Source: Intrasporangium chromatireducens Q5-1 (GTDB taxonomy: Bacteria; Actinomycetota; Actinomycetes; Actinomycetales; Dermatophilaceae). From it: a stretch of DNA of 34,680 nt. The DNA lies in assembly GCF_000576575.1 (NCBI RefSeq), contig NZ_AWQS01000021.1, forward strand, positions 1 through 34,680. Reading direction: 5' to 3'. The first letter of the stretch is position 1. Each line of letters starts with the position of its first letter. A model generated the notes under the pieces. That model saw only the letters and a program-made list of their open reading frames with translations, was not told the DNA's origin and did no database searches. The position numbers and the translations under genes are program-made. Below, piece by piece: positions 24,083 through 31,060 of the stretch.

Positions 24083-25261
24083 GTGCCAGACACTGACGTC
24101 TTTGACCTGATGGATGCCTGGGGTCCGGAGCGGGTCGTCTGCGTCTCCGACCGGCGGACGGGGATGCGCGGAGTCCTCGTGCTGGACAACACCGCACGCG
24201 GCACCGGCAAGGGCGGCACCCGGATGAGCGCGAACCTGACGGTTCGCGAGGTGGCCCGGCTCGCTCGCACCATGACATGGAAGTGGGCCGCAGTGGACCT
24301 CTTCCATGGCGGCGCCAAGGCGGGGATCCTCGGTGACCCCAACGCGCCGAACAAGGAGGAGATCCTGCGCGCGTTCGCCCGGGCCCTGGCCGACCAGGTG
24401 CCCGAGCACTACGTCTTCGGCCTCGACATGGGGATGGCGGAGTCAGATGCCGCCATCTTCGTGGACGAGCTGCGCAGCCGCGGCGTGTCGACGGGGCTGC
24501 CCCGCTGTCTCGGCGGCACGCCGTACGACCAGCTCGGTGTGACCGGGTTTGGGGTGGCGGAGGCCGTGGACGCGGCGACGCGTCACCTCGGGGGCGAGCT
24601 GACCGGCAGCCGGGTCGTCATCCAGGGCTTCGGTGCCGTCGGAGCCCATGCGGCCCGCCGCCTCGTCGAACTGGGCGCCACCGTGGTCGGTGTCTCGAAC
24701 GCCGAGGGCACGGTGAGCGACCCCGACGGTCTCGACGTCGAGCGGCTCCTGACGCTGCGCGCGGAGGCCGGCGACAGCGGCATACGCGACTACGGCCTGC
24801 GACTCGCCCCCGTGGACGACGCCCTCCTGCTCGACTGCGACGTCCTCGTGCCGGCCGCGCGCCAGGACGTCATCGACCGTGACCTCGCCGGGCGCCTCAG
24901 CGCCCGGCTCGTCGTGGAGGGGGCGAACCTGCCGACGAGCCCCGAGGCCCGGGAGGTGCTGCACGCCCGCGGCGTCGCCGTGGTGCCCGACTTCATCGCC
25001 AACGCCGGGGGCATCATCGCGGCGGCCTACTCCATGGACGCACGCAACTCCGCCTTCACGGTGGACGAGTCGCGCATCTTCGACATGGTCTCGGCGAAGC
25101 TGCGGCCCAACGCCGTCGCCGTGCTCGAGGACAGCGTCCGTCGCCAGTGCACGACCTACGACGCCGCGCTCGCGATGGCCCAGGACCGGGTCCGGGAGGC
25201 GATGCGCATGCGTGGACAGCTGCGCCGGGACGGGCAGGCAGTGAGGAGACTGTCGGCATGA
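24083..25261 (+). CDS. Glu/Leu/Phe/Val-type amino acid dehydrogenase
   Basis: 392 residues. The dimerisation/catalytic domain has RGTGKGGTRMSANLTVREVA, then MTWKWAAVDLFHGGAKAGI with the conserved lysines, followed by FGLDMGMAESD. The NAD(P) domain begins near residue 180 with RVVIQGFGAVGAHAARRL; VEGANLPTSPEAREVL and PDFIANAGGIIAAAYSM are standard for the family. It removes the amino group of an L-amino acid, giving a 2-oxoacid. GTG at 24083 has GAGG at five bases. The stop overlaps the ATG of the 2-oxoacid dehydrogenase gene (ATGA), so product hand-over is likely. Glutamate is possible. Given the antiquitin-family gene downstream, 2-aminoadipate is an attractive alternative; branched-chain amino acids remain open. 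Confidence 0.85.
   Translation: MPDTDVFDLMDAWGPERVVCVSDRRTGMRGVLVLDNTARGTGKGGTRMSANLTVREVARLARTMTWKWAAVDLFHGGAKAGILGDPNAPNKEEILRAFARALADQVPEHYVFGLDMGMAESDAAIFVDELRSRGVSTGLPRCLGGTPYDQLGVTGFGVAEAVDAATRHLGGELTGSRVVIQGFGAVGAHAARRLVELGATVVGVSNAEGTVSDPDGLDVERLLTLRAEAGDSGIRDYGLRLAPVDDALLLDCDVLVPAARQDVIDRDLAGRLSARLVVEGANLPTSPEAREVLHARGVAVVPDFIANAGGIIAAAYSMDARNSAFTVDESRIFDMVSAKLRPNAVAVLEDSVRRQCTTYDAALAMAQDRVREAMRMRGQLRRDGQAVRRLSA
24776..24785 (-). repeat. Copy of the over-represented 10-mer GTATGCCGCT (within dehydrogenase gene)
   Basis: The minus-strand copy reads AGCGGCATAC on the coding strand, again giving Ser-Gly-Ile with the rare ATA codon. Confidence 0.55.
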
Positions 25262-27528
25262 GCGGGCCGATCGACGAGCACTTCCTGCAAGAGGTGCGCA
25301 GCTGGACCGGTCACCTGACCGGTCACACGGCCGACCCCGGGACCGTCACCGACTCAGGGACCGCCGCGGAGCCGGGGGACACCGCCCGGACGGGGGTCTC
25401 CGACGCGCTCCTGCTCGACCTCTTCGAGGCGCAGCTGCTCTCGCGCCACCTCGACTTCGCGGCACGCTACCTGCAGGCGCAGGGGGAGGGGTTCTACACG
25501 ATCGGTTCGAGCGGGCACGAGTCCAACGCCGCGGTGGCTCTGGCCCTGCGGCCGAGCGATCCCGCCCTGCTGCACTACCGATCCGGCGGGTTCTACTGTG
25601 CCCGGGCCGGCCAGGTGCCCGGCAGCGACGCTGCGGCGGACATCCTGCGCAGCCTGACGTGCTCGGTCGACGACCCGATCTCCGGCGGCCGGCACAAGGT
25701 GTTCGGCCACCCCGAGCTGATGGTGATCCCGCAGACCTCGACGATCGCCTCGCACGTGCCGCGGGCGCTCGGGATGGCTTTTGCGCTCGACCGGCGAGGC
25801 CCCCTCGGTGTCGCCACCCCCGTCCCGGGCGACGCCGTCGTGGTGACCAGTCTCGGGGACGCGTCGGTCAACCACTCCACCGCGATCGGCGCCCTCAACG
25901 CGGCCGGGCAGCTCGCCCACCGCGGCGTGCCGTTGCCGCTGCTGGTCCTGTGCGAGGACAACGGCATCGGCATCAGCGTCCGCACGCCGAGCGGGTGGAC
26001 CCGACGCACCTTGGAGTCGCTGCCCGGCTTCGACTACGTCGCGGCGGACGGCACCGACCCCGAGCAGTGCCTCGCCGTGGCCGCCGAGGCGGTCGAGCGG
26101 GTCCGGACCGAGCGCAAGCCGGTGATCCTGCACCTGTCGACGGTCCGACTCATGGGGCACGCCGGCTCGGACGTCGAGCTGGCCTACCGGAGCCGCCGCG
26201 AGATCGAGCGCGACTATGCCGCTGACCCCCTCGTCGCCACGGCGCGCGCCCTCCACGCACGCCGGGTGCAGACCACGGACGAGCTCGTCGAGCGCTACGA
26301 GCAGGTCCGCAGGCAGGTCGAGGAGCGCGCCAAGCGGCTCATGCCCGTCCGGCGCCTCGACTCCGCGGAGGCCGTGATGCGGCCGCTCACCGAGCGCAGT
26401 CCCGCACAGGTCCGTGCCGCGTCCGCTGCGTCCGCGCCCGCCGCCGGCCGGGAGGCGGCCTTCGGTGGGAAGCTGCCGGAGGACTCCGGCCCGCTCACGC
26501 TGGCCCAGTCGATCAACGCCGCCCTGACCGACCTGATGGCCCTGCACCGCGAGGTCGTCGTCTTCGGCGAGGACGTCGCTGCCAAGGGCGGTGTCTACGG
26601 GGTGACCCGCGGGCTGCGCAAGCGCTTCGGTGCCCAACGGGTCTTCGACACCCTGCTCGACGAGCAGACCATCCTCGGCACCGCCCTCGGCTCGGCGCTC
26701 GCCGGGTTCCTTCCCGTGCCGGAGATCCAGTACCTCGCCTACCTGCACAACGCCGAGGACCAGCTGCGCGGGGAGGCGGCCACGCTCCGGTTCTTCTCCA
26801 ACGGCCAGTTCGGCAACGGCATGCTCGTGCGGGTCCAGGGGCTCGCCTACCAGAAGGGTTTCGGCGGGCACTACCACAACGACAACTCCGTGGCCGTGCT
26901 CCGGGACATCCCCGGGCTCGTCCTGGCCACCCCGTCGAGTGCCGCGGAGGCCCCGCGCCTCGTCCGCGCCATGGCCGCCTTCGCCCGCGAGGAGAGCCGG
27001 GTCTGCGTGCTCCTCGAGCCCATCGCGCTCTACCACACGCGCGACCTCGCTCCCGGGGACGGAGCGTGGACAGCGCCATACGCGCCCCCCGAGACATGGG
27101 GCCACGACCGCGCGGAGCCCGGCGTCGGCGCGACCCACGGCGAGGGCGGCGACGTGCTCGTCGTGACCTTCGGCAACGGCGTCCCGATGAGCCTCCGAGC
27201 GGTCGCCGCGGCCGAGGAGCGGGCCGCCCGCCATGGCCGATCGGCTCCGCGCACCACGGTCTACGACCTGCGCTGGCTCGCCCCGCTGCCGGTCGACGAC
27301 CTGCTTCAGCGAGCCCGCGGATTCGACCGGGTCCTCGTCGTCGACGAGACGCGCCGCAGCGGAGGCGTCTCCGAGGGCGTCGTCACGGCCCTCGTCGACG
27401 GCGGTTACCGGGGCGCGATTTCACGAGTCACGAGCAAGGACAGCATCATTCCTCTCGGTCCCGCAGCGAGCACGGTGCTCCTGTCTGAGGAGGACATCAT
27501 CGACGCCCTGCTAGGAGGGACCCTGTGA
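25258..27528 (+). CDS. Fused alpha-beta 2-oxoacid dehydrogenase E1 component (thiamine diphosphate-dependent)
   Basis: 756 residues joining both E1 chains of the branched-chain/pyruvate type. The alpha part (about 40-400) has FYTIGSSGHESNAA, HYRSGGFYCARAG and the thiamine diphosphate motif GDASVNHSTAIGALN (about residue 198) ending at LCEDNGIGIS. After an Ala-rich linker (~390-410) the beta part begins LTLAQSINAALTDLM, with VVVFGEDVAAKGGVYGVTRG and LDEQTILGTALG. The N-terminal 45 residues are a Thr/Gly/Asp-rich extension with a short DNA repeat (25306-25326). Translation is coupled to the dehydrogenase (ATGA) and to the flavoprotein (GTGA). No E2 or E3 gene is present, so a shared cellular acyltransferase is needed. 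2-Oxoadipate is the substrate suggested by context; a branched-chain oxoacid is the classical one. Confidence 0.87.
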   Translation: MSGPIDEHFLQEVRSWTGHLTGHTADPGTVTDSGTAAEPGDTARTGVSDALLLDLFEAQLLSRHLDFAARYLQAQGEGFYTIGSSGHESNAAVALALRPSDPALLHYRSGGFYCARAGQVPGSDAAADILRSLTCSVDDPISGGRHKVFGHPELMVIPQTSTIASHVPRALGMAFALDRRGPLGVATPVPGDAVVVTSLGDASVNHSTAIGALNAAGQLAHRGVPLPLLVLCEDNGIGISVRTPSGWTRRTLESLPGFDYVAADGTDPEQCLAVAAEAVERVRTERKPVILHLSTVRLMGHAGSDVELAYRSRREIERDYAADPLVATARALHARRVQTTDELVERYEQVRRQVEERAKRLMPVRRLDSAEAVMRPLTERSPAQVRAASAASAPAAGREAAFGGKLPEDSGPLTLAQSINAALTDLMALHREVVVFGEDVAAKGGVYGVTRGLRKRFGAQRVFDTLLDEQTILGTALGSALAGFLPVPEIQYLAYLHNAEDQLRGEAATLRFFSNGQFGNGMLVRVQGLAYQKGFGGHYHNDNSVAVLRDIPGLVLATPSSAAEAPRLVRAMAAFAREESRVCVLLEPIALYHTRDLAPGDGAWTAPYAPPETWGHDRAEPGVGATHGEGGDVLVVTFGNGVPMSLRAVAAAEERAARHGRSAPRTTVYDLRWLAPLPVDDLLQRARGFDRVLVVDETRRSGGVSEGVVTALVDGGYRGAISRVTSKDSIIPLGPAASTVLLSEEDIIDALLGGTL

Positions 27529-28682
27529 GCACGCGACTTCCCAGCCGCGCGGACGTCGTCGTCATCGGCGGTGGCGTGATCGGCCTCAGCACCGCCTACA
27601 ACCTCGCCAGAAGCGGCGCAGGCAGCGTCCTGCTGCTCGACCAGGGCTCGTTCGGGGCCGGGTCGACGTGCAAGGCGGCCGGCGGCGTGCGGGCCTCGTT
27701 CAGCGACGAGGCCAACATCGTCATGGGCAACTACGGCCTCGACGTCTTCGAGCGGTTCGACGAGCTGTTCGACCAAGAGATCGACCTCGTCCAGAACGGC
27801 TACCTCTTCCTGCTCGACGACCCGGCCGACGTGGCGGACTTCGAGCGGAGCGTCGCGCTGCAGCAGTCGCTCGGCGTGGACGCCCGCATGATCGACCCGG
27901 CGGAGGCGAAGCGGCTCGCCCCGATCATCAGCACCGACGGGGTCCTCGCCGCCGCCTACGCCCCTCGGGACGGACACTGCACGCCCGAGTCGGTCGTTCT
28001 GGGCTACGCGCGCGCTGCCCGCCGGGCCGGGGCCACCCTCGTCCCGAACTGTCGGGTGACCGGCGGCGTCGTCGTCGACGGGACGATCCGCGCCGTCGAG
28101 ACGGAGGCGGGAACGGTCGAGACCGGGACGGTGGTCTGCTGTGCCGGCGCGTGGTCCCGCACCGTCGGCGAGTGGTTCGGGGTCGACCTGCCGGTCGACC
28201 CGGTCCGGCGCCAGATCGTCGTCACCGAGCCCATCGCGGACCTGAACCGCACCATGCCGATGACGATCGACTTCTCGACGACCTTCTACTTCCACGAGGA
28301 GGGCCCGGGCATGCTCGTCGGCATGTCCGACCGCAACGAGACGCCGGGCTTCAAGCTGAGCCGGGGCGACGAGTGGCTGCCCGGCCTGGCCGAGGCCATC
28401 GAGCGCCGCGCCCCCTCGCTCGGCGAGGTCGGGATCGCGAGTGGCTGGGCAGGCCTATACGAGGTCACCCCGGACCACAACGGCCTGATCGGCGAGGCGC
28501 CCGACGTGAGCCGATTCCTCTACGCGACCGGGTTCTCCGGGCACGGCTTCCTGCTCGGCCCGGCGATGGGTGAGGTGATGTGCTCGCTCTGGCGCGGCGA
28601 GGCGCCGTTCGTCGACGTGTCGGCGTTCGACGCGCGACGGTTCGAGCATGCCGTGCTCCACCACGAGAAGAACATCGTCTGA
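27525..28682 (+). CDS. FAD-dependent oxidoreductase (DAO; SoxB/pipecolate-oxidase-like)
   Basis: 385 residues. FAD binding is shown by DVVVIGGGVIGLSTAYNLAR near residues 10-29 and GSTCKAAGGVRASFSDEANI after it. The C-terminal GWAGLYEVTPDHNGLIGEAP and ATGFSGHGFLLGPAMGEVM are strong hallmarks of sarcosine oxidase beta, proline dehydrogenase beta and related imino acid oxidases. It starts with GTG overlapping the E1 stop (GTGA). Next to the antiquitin-family dehydrogenase it could oxidise L-pipecolate to 1-piperideine-6-carboxylate (the AmaA/PIPOX reaction); N-methylpipecolate or sarcosine are alternatives. Partner subunits of heteromeric enzymes are not encoded here. Confidence 0.84.
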   Translation: MSTRLPSRADVVVIGGGVIGLSTAYNLARSGAGSVLLLDQGSFGAGSTCKAAGGVRASFSDEANIVMGNYGLDVFERFDELFDQEIDLVQNGYLFLLDDPADVADFERSVALQQSLGVDARMIDPAEAKRLAPIISTDGVLAAAYAPRDGHCTPESVVLGYARAARRAGATLVPNCRVTGGVVVDGTIRAVETEAGTVETGTVVCCAGAWSRTVGEWFGVDLPVDPVRRQIVVTEPIADLNRTMPMTIDFSTTFYFHEEGPGMLVGMSDRNETPGFKLSRGDEWLPGLAEAIERRAPSLGEVGIASGWAGLYEVTPDHNGLIGEAPDVSRFLYATGFSGHGFLLGPAMGEVMCSLWRGEAPFVDVSAFDARRFEHAVLHHEKNIV

Positions 28683-28769
28683 CTGACCACGACGCGAGAC
28701 GGTCACCGCGCTACCCGCGGCGCACGACGTGCCAGCAGCAGTACCGAGCATCATGACGAAGGAGTCCCC

Positions 28770-30341
28770 ATGACGAGCAGCACCCCCACCCAGGACCGGA
28801 TCGAGACGACCAGCGCCACCCTGCCGGCAGCCGAGGAGCTGCGCCGCAGGGCCGCCGAGGCGGCCGGTCGCTGTGGCGTGGACCTCGACGCCGTGGCCGG
28901 TGACCGCGAGGGGACGTCCCCGGTCAACGGCGCGACGGTCTCGTCCCTGCGCTGGGCGCAGGTGTCGGAGGTCGACGAGGCGGTGGCCCGCGCCCACGCC
29001 GCCTTCAAGGAGTGGCGTCTCGTGCCGGCTCCGGTGCGCGGGGCAGTCGTCAAGCGGCTGGGCGAGCTGCTGACCCAGCACAAGGAGGACCTGGCCACCC
29101 TGATCAGCATCGAGGTCGGCAAGATCACCTCGGAGGCGCGTGGCGAGGTGCAGGAGATGATCGACATCTGCGACTACGCCGTCGGGCTCTCCCGGCAGCT
29201 GTTCGGGCGCACGATGACGTCCGAGCGTCCCGGGCACCGGCTCATGGAGACCTGGCACCCGCTCGGGGTCGTCGGAGTGATCTCCGCGTTCAACTTCCCG
29301 GTCGCGGTCTGGTCGTGGAACACCGCCGTCGCGCTGGTCTGTGGCGACACCGTCATCTGGAAGCCGTCCGAGACGGCACCGCTCTGTGCGCTCGCCGCCA
29401 ACGCGCTGCTGCAGCGGGCCCTCAGCGAGGCGGGCTATTCCACCGACGTGTCGCAGGTCGTCATCGGCGGGGCGGAGGTCGGCGAGGCGCTCGTCGACAA
29501 CCGGCGCGTGGCCCTCGTCAGCGCGACCGGCTCGACGCGGATGGGCCGCGCGGTCGGGCCGCGCCTCGCCGAGCGCTTCGGGCGCAGCCTGCTCGAGCTG
29601 GGCGGCAACAACGCGGCGATCGTCGCTCCGAGCGCCGACCTCGACCTCACGACCCGGGGCATCGTCTTCGCCGCTGCCGGCACGGCGGGGCAGCGGTGCA
29701 CGACCATGCGCCGGGTCATCGCGCACGAGTCGGTCATCGACAGCGTCGTGGAGCGGGTCGCGGCCGCTTACGAGAAGCTGCCGATCGGCGACCCCATGTC
29801 GGACGGGACCCTCGTCGGCCCGCTCGTGAACGAGCGGGCGTATGAGGCCTACGCGGCCGCGATCGAGAAGGCCCAGGCGGCCGGGGGCGAGGTCGTCGCC
29901 GGCGGCGACCGTGTCTTGGCCGATGCGGCGCCCGACGCGTTCTACGTCCGGCCCACCGTCATCCGGATGCCGGAGCAGACCGAGGTCGTCCACCAGGAGA
30001 CGTTCGCACCGATCCTCTATGTCATGCCCTACACGACGTTCGCCGAGGCGATCGAGCTGAACAACGAAGTCCCGCAAGGACTCTCGTCGAGCGTCTTCAC
30101 CAGCGACCAGGTCGAGGCGGAGCTGTTCATGTCTGCGGGCGGCTCCGACTGCGGCATCGTCAACGTCAACATCGGCACGTCGGGCGCGGAGATCGGCGGC
30201 GCCTTCGGTGGCGAGAAGGAGACCGGAGGCGGACGCGAGTCGGGCTCGGACGCCTGGCGGGCCTACATGCGCCGCGCGACGAACACCATCAACTACTCCG
30301 GTGAGCTGCCCCTCGCGCAGGGCGTCACCTTCGACGTCTGA
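28770..30341 (+). CDS. amaB: Antiquitin-family (ALDH7) aldehyde dehydrogenase, probable 2-aminoadipate semialdehyde/P6C dehydrogenase
   Basis: 523 residues. The catalytic Cys lies in GTAGQRCTTMRRVI and the Glu in LLELGGNNAAIV. The nucleotide fold has SAFNFPVAVWSWNTAVAL and WKPSETAPL. The C-terminal block GGAFGGEKETGGGRESGSDA, followed by WRAYMRRATNTINYS, is almost invariant in ALDH7/antiquitin and distinguishes it from betaine aldehyde or succinate semialdehyde dehydrogenases. The family oxidises 2-aminoadipate 6-semialdehyde, the open form of 1-piperideine-6-carboxylate, to 2-aminoadipate with NAD+. This is the clearest pointer to lysine/pipecolate metabolism in the window. GAAGGAG lies five bases before the ATG. 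A ~30-residue N-terminal extension is unassigned. An 87-base gap separates it from the flavoprotein gene. Confidence 0.9.
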   Translation: MTSSTPTQDRIETTSATLPAAEELRRRAAEAAGRCGVDLDAVAGDREGTSPVNGATVSSLRWAQVSEVDEAVARAHAAFKEWRLVPAPVRGAVVKRLGELLTQHKEDLATLISIEVGKITSEARGEVQEMIDICDYAVGLSRQLFGRTMTSERPGHRLMETWHPLGVVGVISAFNFPVAVWSWNTAVALVCGDTVIWKPSETAPLCALAANALLQRALSEAGYSTDVSQVVIGGAEVGEALVDNRRVALVSATGSTRMGRAVGPRLAERFGRSLLELGGNNAAIVAPSADLDLTTRGIVFAAAGTAGQRCTTMRRVIAHESVIDSVVERVAAAYEKLPIGDPMSDGTLVGPLVNERAYEAYAAAIEKAQAAGGEVVAGGDRVLADAAPDAFYVRPTVIRMPEQTEVVHQETFAPILYVMPYTTFAEAIELNNEVPQGLSSSVFTSDQVEAELFMSAGGSDCGIVNVNIGTSGAEIGGAFGGEKETGGGRESGSDAWRAYMRRATNTINYSGELPLAQGVTFDV

Positions 30342-30352
30342 GGGGGCCTGCC

Positions 30353-30952
30353 GTGAAGATCCTCCATGTCGGGGCGTCGGGCACGGTCGGTGAGGCCGTG
30401 GGTCGTGCCTTGCGTGCGCGCGGGCACGACGTCGTCGCGGCCCACCGCACCTCTGGGACCCACCCGGTCGACATCACCGACCCCGGGTCGATCAGCGAGC
30501 TGCTCGCGGGCCTGAGCGGGCTCGACGCGATCGTCTCCACGGCCGGAGGGACGCCCTTCGGCCCGTGGGACGAGCTCGGCCGCGACGAGTGGCGGGCAGG
30601 CTTGGACAACAAGCTGCTCGGCCAGATCGAGCTGGTGCGGCAGGGGTCCGCCGTGGTCCGCCCCGGCGGCTCGTTCACCCTCATCACCGGCATCACGGCG
30701 CGAGAGCCGGTGCCCGAGGCGAGCATCGCGGCGGCCGTCAACGGGGCCCTCGAGTCGTGGGTGCGCACCAGCGCCGCGGAGCTGTGGGGCCGGTTCCGCA
30801 TCAACGCCGTCAGCCCGACGGTGCTGACCGAGTCCCGGGAGCACTACGCCTCGGTGTTCCCCGGCTTCCCCTTCGTCGACGGCGACCGGGTCGGCGACGC
30901 CTACGTCCGCTCCGTGGAGTCGATGGACACCGGCGCCGTATACGTCCTCTGA
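30353..30952 (+). CDS. Atypical short-chain dehydrogenase-like protein
   Basis: 199 residues with an SDR fold. The N-terminal nucleotide loop is ILHVGASGTVGEAVGRAL, followed by VDITDPGSI and the NAG-like STAGGTPFG. The active-site region is unusual. Where the family has Tyr-x3-Lys, this protein reads ASIAAAVNGALESW, so alignment puts Ala at Tyr and Asn at Lys. RINAVSPTVLTES after it is normal. It starts with GTG 11 bases after the aldehyde dehydrogenase stop, so it is the last gene of that operon. It is either a reductase with a changed mechanism or a non-catalytic nucleotide-binding protein. Substrate unknown. Confidence 0.8.
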   Translation: MKILHVGASGTVGEAVGRALRARGHDVVAAHRTSGTHPVDITDPGSISELLAGLSGLDAIVSTAGGTPFGPWDELGRDEWRAGLDNKLLGQIELVRQGSAVVRPGGSFTLITGITAREPVPEASIAAAVNGALESWVRTSAAELWGRFRINAVSPTVLTESREHYASVFPGFPFVDGDRVGDAYVRSVESMDTGAVYVL

Positions 30953-31001
30953 CGGAGGCCGCTTCACGCCACGCGCCCGCCGCGCGGACGCTCGAAGGAA
31001 A

Positions 31002-31036
31002 CTCAGCGGCATACGGTCATTCCGTATGCCGCTGGG
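31002..31036. terminator. Long intergenic hairpin built from two inverted GTATGCCGCT copies
   Basis: CTCAGCGGCATACGG (31002-31016) and CCGTATGCCGCTGGG (31022-31036) pair over 15 positions with a single G-T wobble and a 5-base loop (TCATT). It lies 49 bases after the SDR stop and 24 bases before the treT-like start. It is the strongest hairpin in the window and probably ends the 24083-30952 operon. Its arms carry the repeated 10-mer, so it may also be a dispersed palindromic element. Confidence 0.7.
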
Positions 31037-31060
31037 CCGGCACCGGACCACCATGGAGGT

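Noticed and set aside
25306-25326. Direct repeat ACCGGTCAC twice with 3-base spacing
   Set aside because: It lies in the low-complexity N-terminal coding extension of the E1 and gives TGHLTGHT; too short to be a mobile or CRISPR-like repeat.
25354-27234. A 626-codon open frame on the minus strand, opposite the fused E1
   Set aside because: The plus strand has an uninterrupted E1 with thiamine diphosphate motifs; the antisense frame is low complexity and has no recognisable fold.
24083-27528. Valine/leucine catabolism (dehydrogenase plus BCKDH E1)
   Set aside because: Kept as an alternative, but downstream genes for branched-chain acyl-CoA processing are missing and the adjacent ALDH is of the antiquitin family rather than methylmalonate semialdehyde dehydrogenase.
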